Assembly: GCA_030037575.1 (NCBI GenBank)
Contig: JASHRB010000227.1
Location: forward strand, 1-6,385
Direction of reading: 5' to 3'
Length of the DNA stretch: 6,385 nt
Source of the DNA: Candidatus Sulfotelmatobacter sp.
GTDB taxonomy: Bacteria > Acidobacteriota > Terriglobia > Terriglobales > Acidobacteriaceae
The number at the start of each line of letters is the position of its first letter. Position 1 is the stretch's first letter. The notes under the pieces were generated by a model, which was not told the DNA's origin, did not search any database, and saw only the letters and a program-made list of their open reading frames with translations. Positions 1-4,740 of the stretch are shown here, piece by piece. A program made the translations under genes and the position numbers.

Positions 1-43
1 TGCCAAGCAGCCAGTCCGATCAGACCTTTCTAAACTGTTGGCG

Positions 44-52
44 TGTTAAAAT
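44..52 (+). promoter_or_regulatory. Possible extended -10 promoter upstream of rpe
   Basis: The sequence TGTTAAAAT contains a TG dinucleotide one base ahead of TAAAAT, which matches 5 of 6 positions of the TATAAT -10 consensus. No good TTGACA-like -35 box lies 16-18 bases upstream, so it would have to work as an extended -10 promoter. It lies about 60 bases before the rpe start, a sensible leader length. rpe could equally be transcribed from further upstream, because the preceding gene is not visible. This is a pattern match only. Confidence 0.3.
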
Positions 53-111
53 TTCGTCAAGTCACTTCTTCACCCGGCCAGCTTGTGCAGTTCAGGTTCT
101 GAGAGCACATT

Positions 112-786
112 TTGATTGAACTGGCACCATCGATTCTTTCTGCTGATTTTGCTCGTCTCGGCGAGCAGGTACGCGCCGCAACCGAGGGCGGGGCGAGCAT
201 CATTCATGTCGATATCATGGACGGGCATTTTGTGCCCAATCTGACAGTGGGTCCGCCGGTTTTGAAATCGTTGCGCAAAGTGACGAAGCTGCCCCTCGAT
301 TGCCATATGATGATCGAAAATCCGGATGACTTCATTCCCGCATTTGCCGAATCCGGCGCTGATTGGATCTCGGTTCATCAGGAAGCATGCCGGCATTTGA
401 ACCGTACACTGCATCTGATAAAGAGCCACGATTGTCGGGCGGGCGTGGTCATCAATCCCGCGACGCCGGTCGAAACGCTCACCGAAGTGCTCGACATTGT
501 CGATTATGTGCTGGTAATGTCGGTGAACCCAGGTTTTGGGGCGCAGAAGTTTATTCCCGGCGTGCTCCACAAAATGAAGCAGTTAGCTGAAATTCGCAAC
601 CGCCGCGGGTTAAACTATCGTATGGAAGTGGATGGCGGCGTGGCGCTCGAAACCGTAGGCGATGTGGTGCGGTCCGGAGCCGAAATTCTGGTGGCGGGCA
701 ACGCCGTGTTTGGCGAGGGCGATCCAAGAAAGAATGCGGAAGCTCTACTGAAGGCGGCGATGGAAGCCGCCATGATCAGAGTCTAG
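112..786 (+). CDS. rpe: Ribulose-phosphate 3-epimerase
   Basis: This cytosolic enzyme interconverts D-ribulose 5-phosphate and D-xylulose 5-phosphate in the pentose phosphate pathway (or the Calvin cycle where present). The 224-aa product is full length for this TIM-barrel family. Visible hallmarks are the N-terminal APSILSADF (residues 5-13), HVDIMDGHFVPN (32-43), CHMM (64-67), NPGFGAQ (139-145), VDGG (173-176) and a phosphate-loop AGNA (195-198). By family analogy the metal ligands are His32, Asp34, His65 and Asp174, with Asp34 and Asp174 as the acid/base pair. The start is TTG at 112: an in-frame stop at 100-102 leaves only ATT at 109 as an alternative, and a modest GAGAG (101-105) precedes it. 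The phosphate loop has Asn197 where AGSA is more usual. The gene lies 120 bases ahead of bamD on the same strand and could be cotranscribed with it. Confidence 0.96.
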   Translation: MIELAPSILSADFARLGEQVRAATEGGASIIHVDIMDGHFVPNLTVGPPVLKSLRKVTKLPLDCHMMIENPDDFIPAFAESGADWISVHQEACRHLNRTLHLIKSHDCRAGVVINPATPVETLTEVLDIVDYVLVMSVNPGFGAQKFIPGVLHKMKQLAEIRNRRGLNYRMEVDGGVALETVGDVVRSGAEILVAGNAVFGEGDPRKNAEALLKAAMEAAMIRV

Positions 787-792
787 TTTTCA

Positions 793-814
793 TTTACTTT
801 CCGTAGAAAGTGGA
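793..814 (+). other. Small A/U-rich stem-loop after rpe
   Basis: ACTTTC (796-801) and GAAAGT (806-811) form a perfect 6-bp stem around a CGTA loop. Two G-U pairs and one A-U pair extend it to 9 bp (793-801 with 806-814). It starts 7 bases after the rpe stop codon. No T-run follows, so it does not look like a standard intrinsic terminator. It may be an mRNA 3'-end or processing structure, or chance. Confidence 0.3.
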
Positions 815-818
815 AACA

Positions 819-881
819 AGCCGGGCGCTGTCCGGCCGGGCAGCCAAGAACGAACCCATTGTCCAGCCGGGCGGCTGTTCC
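819..881 (+). repeat. Imperfect direct repeat in the rpe-bamD spacer
   Basis: AGCCGGGCGCTGTCC (819-833) recurs as AGCCGGGCGGCTGTTCC (865-881), differing only by one extra G and one extra T, with a 46-base offset. Each copy can also form a small GC hairpin: GCCGG/CCGGC at 820-836 and CAGCC/GGCTG at 864-877. The second copy lies just upstream of the bamD ribosome binding site. The function is unknown, and the high G+C raises the odds of coincidence. Confidence 0.35.
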
Positions 882-897
882 CAGATAAAGAAGTCTT

Positions 898-902
898 GAG
901 GG
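898..902 (+). promoter_or_regulatory. Ribosome binding site of bamD
   Basis: GAGGG lies 4 bases ahead of the ATG at 907. It supports that start, which also places a complete lipoprotein signal peptide at the N-terminus. Confidence 0.65.
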
Positions 903-906
903 CCTG

Positions 907-2409
907 ATGACACGTCGAAGCTTGATCATAGCGATGCTCGCCATGCTGCTGATCTTCTCGGCCGCATGCACCAATAAGAAATCGGTGAATCCGTTGGCCA
1001 ACATTGGCTCGAAGCAGCCTGACAAGGTCCTGTTCGACAAGGCCATGGACGCGATGAAGCACAACCGCTTCGACGTCGCCCGCATGACGCTGGAAACCCT
1101 GATTAACACTTATCCCGATTCCGAATATATTGCGCGCGCAAAATTGGCCGTGGGCGATTCGTGGTACGCGGAGGGTGGAACGGCATCGCTGGCGCAGGCG
1201 GAGCAGGAGTATCGCGATTTCGAAACCTTTTTCCCCAATATGCCGGAGGCGGCCGAGGCCCAGCTGAAGATTGCCAACATTCAGTTTGAACAGATGGAAA
1301 AGGCGGACCGCGATTATACCCATGCCAAGCGCGCGGAAGACGAGTATCGCAACCTGATCATGCAATACCCCGACAACGCCAAGCTGGTGAAAGAAGGCAA
1401 GCTGCGCCTGATGGAAGTGCAGGAAGTTCTGGCGCAGCGGGAATTTGAGATCGGGAAGTTCTATTACGACCGGCAGTCTTATGGGGCGTCGATTGCGCGG
1501 TTGAAGTCGCTGGTGGAAAAGTATCCACTCTACAGCGGAGCGGATGAGGCGCTGTATTTATTAGGGCAGGATTACGAAGGGCAGATTGCGCAGGTACGCG
1601 GCCGGCCGAACTGTACCGCCTTCAACGTACCCCGGGGTTGCGCGTTCGAAACCGCCAAGGCCGCCCTCATCGGTGTGCTGACCAAGGATGCCGCGGCCTC
1701 TTATTCGCAAATTATTGCGCGCTATCCGGTGATGAACCGGGAACCCGATGCCAAAAAGCGGCTTGCCGAGCTGCACCAGCCAATTCCACGGCCCACCAAG
1801 GCAGCCGTGGCGCAGAACAAAGCCGAAGAAGAGAGCCGGCGCGAAGTCTCGACCGTCGACCGCTTGATGAGCGTGGTCAAGCGAGGGCCCGATACTTCGC
1901 TGGCTGCGAAAGTTGGCGAGCCTACCCTGGTCGACCCCACTCCACTTTCGGCGAATCAACTGACGAGCGAAAGTATGCGGCAGGCGATGGGACTTCCCGC
2001 GAGCGGCGGAAAGAGTCTCACAGTTGAGTCGGCGAGTTCGGGAACTCCCGGGGCAAACCAGGCCCCACCCCGATCCGATCGGCCCGCACCGCCTGCGGCT
2101 GATCCTTTCGCGCAACCCGCGGCCGCGGCCGATCCCAACGAGCTCACCCCGAACCAGCCGGCCGCGAACGCCTCAGCCGCCTCAAGCACAGCAGATCCGA
2201 ACGAGCTAAAACCGAATGCGCAGCAGCAGGCTGCGCAGGTCCAACCGGTTGTGCCGCCGCCCACGCAGATCAACGAAATTCAGCAAGGACAATCGGACCA
2301 ATCGGCGTCAACGAGTTCAAGTTCCGGCTCCCAGTTTGCCAGCGACAAGGACATTTCCAGCAGCCGGAAGAAGAAAAAGAAGGGCATAAAGAAGATATTT
2401 GTATTTTAG
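907..2409 (+). CDS. bamD: BamD-type outer membrane assembly lipoprotein with extended C-terminal tail
   Basis: BamD is the TPR lipoprotein of the BAM complex, which works with BamA to insert beta-barrel proteins into the outer membrane from its periplasmic face. A lipoprotein signal peptide is visible: RR at 3-4, hydrophobic core 6-17, then SAAC with lipidated Cys21. Residue +2 is Thr rather than Asp, which fits outer-membrane sorting by the E. coli rule. Residues ~40-290 form helical TPR-like repeats typical of BamD/YfiO, e.g. LETLINTYPDSEYIARAKL, YRNLIMQYPD and LKSLVEKYPLYSGADEALY. Between the last repeats is an insert with Cys236 and Cys245, the only other cysteines. Residues ~292-500 are an added low-complexity Pro/Ala/Gln/Ser tail ending in RKKKKKGIKKIFVF. 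Typical BamD proteins are ~240-300 aa, so the core is complete and the tail is the oddity. The family call rests on the TPR core and lipoprotein signal; a more general TPR lipoprotein (YbgF/CpoB-like) is less likely. Confidence 0.87.
   Translation: MTRRSLIIAMLAMLLIFSAACTNKKSVNPLANIGSKQPDKVLFDKAMDAMKHNRFDVARMTLETLINTYPDSEYIARAKLAVGDSWYAEGGTASLAQAEQEYRDFETFFPNMPEAAEAQLKIANIQFEQMEKADRDYTHAKRAEDEYRNLIMQYPDNAKLVKEGKLRLMEVQEVLAQREFEIGKFYYDRQSYGASIARLKSLVEKYPLYSGADEALYLLGQDYEGQIAQVRGRPNCTAFNVPRGCAFETAKAALIGVLTKDAAASYSQIIARYPVMNREPDAKKRLAELHQPIPRPTKAAVAQNKAEEESRREVSTVDRLMSVVKRGPDTSLAAKVGEPTLVDPTPLSANQLTSESMRQAMGLPASGGKSLTVESASSGTPGANQAPPRSDRPAPPAADPFAQPAAAADPNELTPNQPAANASAASSTADPNELKPNAQQQAAQVQPVVPPPTQINEIQQGQSDQSASTSSSSGSQFASDKDISSSRKKKKKGIKKIFVF
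2128..2217 (+). repeat. Two ADPNEL-PN repeats encoded in the BamD tail
   Basis: The peptide ADPNELTPN (residues 408-416, bases 2128-2154) recurs as ADPNELKPN (429-437, bases 2191-2217) with a 21-residue period. The codons differ at several third positions, so the peptide is better preserved than the DNA. The repeats sit in the disordered periplasmic tail. Confidence 0.7.
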
Positions 2410-2419
2410 TTCGGATTCG

Positions 2420-2460
2420 GGCTGCGCGAGTCTGCCACTCTCCGGCCTCCGCGCCTAGCC
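2420..2460 (+). terminator. Weak candidate stem-loop after bamD
   Basis: GGCT plus GCGCG (2420-2428) can pair with CGCGC (2450-2454) and AGCC (2457-2460), leaving a 2-base CT bulge and a 21-base loop. It begins 11 bases after the bamD stop. Only a short TTT (2468-2470) follows, so it lacks the T-tract of a proper intrinsic terminator. It could attenuate transcription between bamD and the next gene, or be incidental. Confidence 0.22.
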
Positions 2461-2494
2461 TGTCCGGTTTCGCTCCACTAGGTGCTGACCGCTA

Positions 2495-2547
2495 GTAACC
2501 CGTTACCTACCCTTGGATCATTGACTTACGTCCACTGACAGGTTACC
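2495..2547 (+). promoter_or_regulatory. GTTACC repeats and inverted repeat upstream of the receiver gene
   Basis: GTAAC (2495-2499) and GTTAC (2502-2506) form a 5-2-5 inverted repeat. The hexamer GTTACC occurs at 2502-2507 and again at 2542-2547, a 40-base offset close to four helical turns. The second copy overlaps the candidate -10 box. This arrangement could be an operator, but no regulator is known and short repeats can arise by chance. Confidence 0.22.
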
Positions 2548-2549
2548 TT
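2521..2549 (+). promoter_or_regulatory. Candidate promoter for the receiver-domain gene
   Basis: TTGACT (2521-2526) matches 5 of 6 positions of the -35 consensus. It is followed at an ideal 17-base spacing by TACCTT (2544-2549), which matches only 3 of 6 positions of the -10 consensus. A transcript starting near 2556 would have a leader of about 25 bases. A 170-base gap after bamD also favours an independent promoter. The weak -10 box keeps this tentative. Confidence 0.35.
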
Positions 2550-2568
2550 CGCGATATCTGCCCGCATC

Positions 2569-2575
2569 AGAGGAG
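2569..2575 (+). promoter_or_regulatory. Ribosome binding site fixing a TTG start
   Basis: AGAGGAG is a strong Shine-Dalgarno sequence ending 4 bases before the TTG at 2580. It supports that TTG as the start rather than the internal ATG at 2628, which would remove the first strand and acidic pocket of the receiver domain. Confidence 0.75.
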
Positions 2576-2579
2576 TTCC

Positions 2580-4619
2580 TTGGCTCGGAAGATACTGCTT
2601 GCTGACGACAGCGTAACCGCCCAGAACATGGGGCGCAAAATCCTCGCCGACGCCGGCTACGAGGTGATTGCCGTCAACAACGGCTCCGCTGCCCTGAAAA
2701 AAGTCGCGGAAATCAAGCCCGATCTGGTTGTGCTCGATGTCTACATGCCGGGCTACAGCGGGCTGGAAGTTTGCCAGCGTCTGAAAGAATCGCCGGAAAC
2801 CGGCCGCATTCCAGTGTTGCTCACCGTGGGCAAGCTGGAACCGTTCAAACCCGAAGAAGCGCAGCGGGTGCGCGCCGAAGCATTCATCGTAAAACCTTTC
2901 GAAGCCAGCGAGTTGTTGAGCGCACTGTCGAAGCTGGAAGACAAGGTGGTGCCGCGCTCGGAAGGTTCCCGCCCCGGTCGTTTTGCGCGCACCATTGCTG
3001 CGGTTGAAGAAGGCGGCCGCACCGGCCGCGGCCACGACAACGGCTGGAAGAACCGCATCAGCTTCCCGCACAAGAAAACGGAAGAGGAAGAAAACGAAGA
3101 GAAGAAACTCGAAGAACAGCCTTCCACTTACAATCCGGTGAATCGCGACCTGCGAACGGTCGTCGAAACTCCCATCGGTAGCACCGAGGAGAAAAAACGG
3201 GAATCGTCCGGACGCGAGGTGGAAACAGTCGATGTGCAGGCACTAGCGCCCGCAGGAATGTCCGCTCCGGCGTTGCCGGCGGGGGTGACCCAGGAAGAAG
3301 TTGCGGCCATCACCGCCGCCGCCGCCCAGATTCAGCAGGCAAGTGCGACGGTCATGGAAGAAAAGCGTGCGCAAGAGGCGGCCAGTGAGTGTGCATCCGT
3401 CGCCGACCTCGATACGGTGGGATTTGAGCCACCGATACGGGAAATTGAGCTGAAACCCCGGCCGGCAACTTCTGAAGTCGACGTCGGGGTGGAAGAGATT
3501 CCCGCTGCCAAGAGCGCGCCCAAGGAAACGGAAGCGCGGGAGACCGAACCGCAGGATTTCCCTGTGACTATGGCGGCGACGGCCGAATCGGTTGCGGGTT
3601 CGAGCTCCGGCGCACCCCGATGGACTGCGGTGGCGGTTGCACTCGAAGGCGAAGAAGCCGCCATATCGCTCGAGCAGGAGATGCAGCGCGCATTTGCTGC
3701 CGTCGAAGCAGGCCCTGCAGTTTCCTCATCTCATCCGGAAAGTGCGGCGCCTGGGATGCCGGCGACTGCAGCGGTATTCGCTCCCGCAAGTCCCCTACCG
3801 GCTCCGGCCGGGCAGACCATCGTTCCGAATGTCGAACCGGTGCCGCAAACAGAGCCGGTCGCAAGCGCCCCTGAGTACACGGTGAGCACCGAAGAAAAGG
3901 CAGAGAAAAAAGATGGAGAACAGCCTCCGCAATCAGTTTCTCAATCCGAAGCGACGATGGCTACGCCTCTTGCGGCCGCTCCGCCCGCTGTGGTAGAAAT
4001 TCCCTCTTCGCCAAAGGAAATCGAGTACGCGGGGCCGCCTGCGTTAGCCAGTGCTCCTCTCGAGCCGGTCGCGGAGGCATCTGGTTGGATGCAGTTGCGC
4101 GAGCCGGGAGCTCCCCCTCCCGCCGACGCGCAAGCGCAGCGACCCTCACAAGACGAATTTACGCCTCCAGCCCCAGGGGCCGGACCCGTGGCTGCACTTT
4201 CGAACGCTGCGGAATTTCAGTCCTCTCAGCCAGCCACACCTGTGGAGTTGACCCCTTCCGCCGGCGGTTTTGTCGGCGGCGAACAGTCCGCTGAAAGTTC
4301 AGCCGAGGTGAACCTTGAGCCCGTTTCTCAGCCTCAGTCAGAAAGCGAAACTGTGAAGACCACCGCTGCCGCCTGGGCGAACTGGCGCCAGATTCGTGAC
4401 GGCAAAAGCGAAGGTGCGCAAACTGCAGAGGACAACAGTTCAGAATTTGCCGGAGCCAATGCTGCCGCTGTCGCGGCCGGCGCCGAGCGGATCATGCAGG
4501 GCAACGCGGAAGGGGAAGAACAGCCCTCCGACGTTGCCAGCATCGTCGACAGCGTGCTCGCCGATCTTCGCCCTAAGCTGATGAAAGAAATTTCCCGCAA
4601 AATGGCGGAAAAAAAGTAA
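2580..4619 (+). CDS. CheY-like receiver protein with long disordered tail
   Basis: Residues 1-~122 are a complete response-regulator receiver domain: acidic pocket Asp9-Asp10, phospho-acceptor Asp53 in VVLDVYMPG, switch Thr82, and Lys105 in the KPF motif. It should accept phosphate from a histidine kinase, but none is encoded here. No DNA-binding, enzymatic or PilZ-type output domain is recognisable in the remaining ~555 residues. They comprise a Glu/Lys-rich stretch (165-180), then long Pro/Ala/Glu-rich sequence broken by short probably ordered islands: an amphipathic segment after Trp348 (348-378), WANWRQIRDG (599-608), and a C-terminal helix ending RPKLMKEISRKMAEKK (656-679). The product is soluble, with no signal peptide or membrane segment. 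The start is TTG with a strong ribosome binding site. A transmembrane Ser/Thr kinase gene follows 121 bases later on the same strand. The layout recalls scaffold-type receivers such as FrzS, without an obvious long coiled coil. Receiver call firm; output role unknown. Confidence 0.9.
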   Translation: MARKILLADDSVTAQNMGRKILADAGYEVIAVNNGSAALKKVAEIKPDLVVLDVYMPGYSGLEVCQRLKESPETGRIPVLLTVGKLEPFKPEEAQRVRAEAFIVKPFEASELLSALSKLEDKVVPRSEGSRPGRFARTIAAVEEGGRTGRGHDNGWKNRISFPHKKTEEEENEEKKLEEQPSTYNPVNRDLRTVVETPIGSTEEKKRESSGREVETVDVQALAPAGMSAPALPAGVTQEEVAAITAAAAQIQQASATVMEEKRAQEAASECASVADLDTVGFEPPIREIELKPRPATSEVDVGVEEIPAAKSAPKETEARETEPQDFPVTMAATAESVAGSSSGAPRWTAVAVALEGEEAAISLEQEMQRAFAAVEAGPAVSSSHPESAAPGMPATAAVFAPASPLPAPAGQTIVPNVEPVPQTEPVASAPEYTVSTEEKAEKKDGEQPPQSVSQSEATMATPLAAAPPAVVEIPSSPKEIEYAGPPALASAPLEPVAEASGWMQLREPGAPPPADAQAQRPSQDEFTPPAPGAGPVAALSNAAEFQSSQPATPVELTPSAGGFVGGEQSAESSAEVNLEPVSQPQSESETVKTTAAAWANWRQIRDGKSEGAQTAEDNSSEFAGANAAAVAAGAERIMQGNAEGEEQPSDVASIVDSVLADLRPKLMKEISRKMAEKK

Positions 4620-4647
4620 GCTCGGCCGCACCTTTCCGGTTTCTTCC

Positions 4648-4657
4648 GCTCATGAGC
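4648..4657 (+). other. 10-base palindrome in the spacer before the kinase
   Basis: GCTCATGAGC is a perfect 10-base palindrome 28 bases after the receiver-gene stop. It is nested in a wider TCCGG (4635-4639)/CCGGA (4657-4661) inverted repeat. No T-tract follows, so a rho-independent terminator is not supported. It may be a dyad binding site or chance. I saw no convincing promoter in the rest of this 121-base spacer. Confidence 0.25.
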
Positions 4658-4740
4658 CGGACATGACCCCTCAGGGCTATTGCAAGCCTCTTTGCCAACT
4701 GATTACCATCCCTCTATCCGCCCTGTTCGGGGTTGCGCCC

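Noticed and set aside
1..49. Possible C-terminal end of an upstream gene (frame 1 stops at 31-33, frame 2 at 47-49).
   Set aside because: Only 10-15 residues would be visible in either frame and none is recognisable, so neither frame nor product can be chosen.
70..570. 166-aa open frame on the - strand across rpe.
   Set aside because: It lies antisense to a clearly conserved rpe, has no family resemblance, and is rich in His/Arg as expected from reading a G+C-rich gene backwards.
859..889. TTGTCC and GATAAA as a bamD promoter.
   Set aside because: The spacing is 19 bases, both boxes are poor, and transcription would begin almost on the ribosome binding site.
1561..2115. 184-aa open frame on the - strand inside bamD.
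   Set aside because: Antisense shadow of a coding region with low-complexity, G+C-rich codons; no ribosome binding site or family signature.
3075..3119. Purine-rich Glu/Lys tract in the receiver tail as a triplex or regulatory element.
   Set aside because: It is explained by the charged coding sequence; no mirror symmetry or conserved structure was seen.
3592..3885. Overlapping + strand frames of 84-97 aa inside the receiver tail.
   Set aside because: Arg/Ser/Pro-rich products typical of out-of-frame reading of Ala/Pro/Glu-rich DNA; the main frame stays open throughout.
4609..4615. Run of seven A bases at the end of the receiver gene as a programmed slippage site.
   Set aside because: It encodes Glu-Lys-Lys just before the stop, with no downstream frame of interest; slippage would change only the last residues.
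4663..4740. Upstream in-frame ATG that would extend the kinase by 26 residues.
   Set aside because: The extension does not resemble kinase N-termini and has no clear ribosome binding site; the start at 4741 matches the family pattern.
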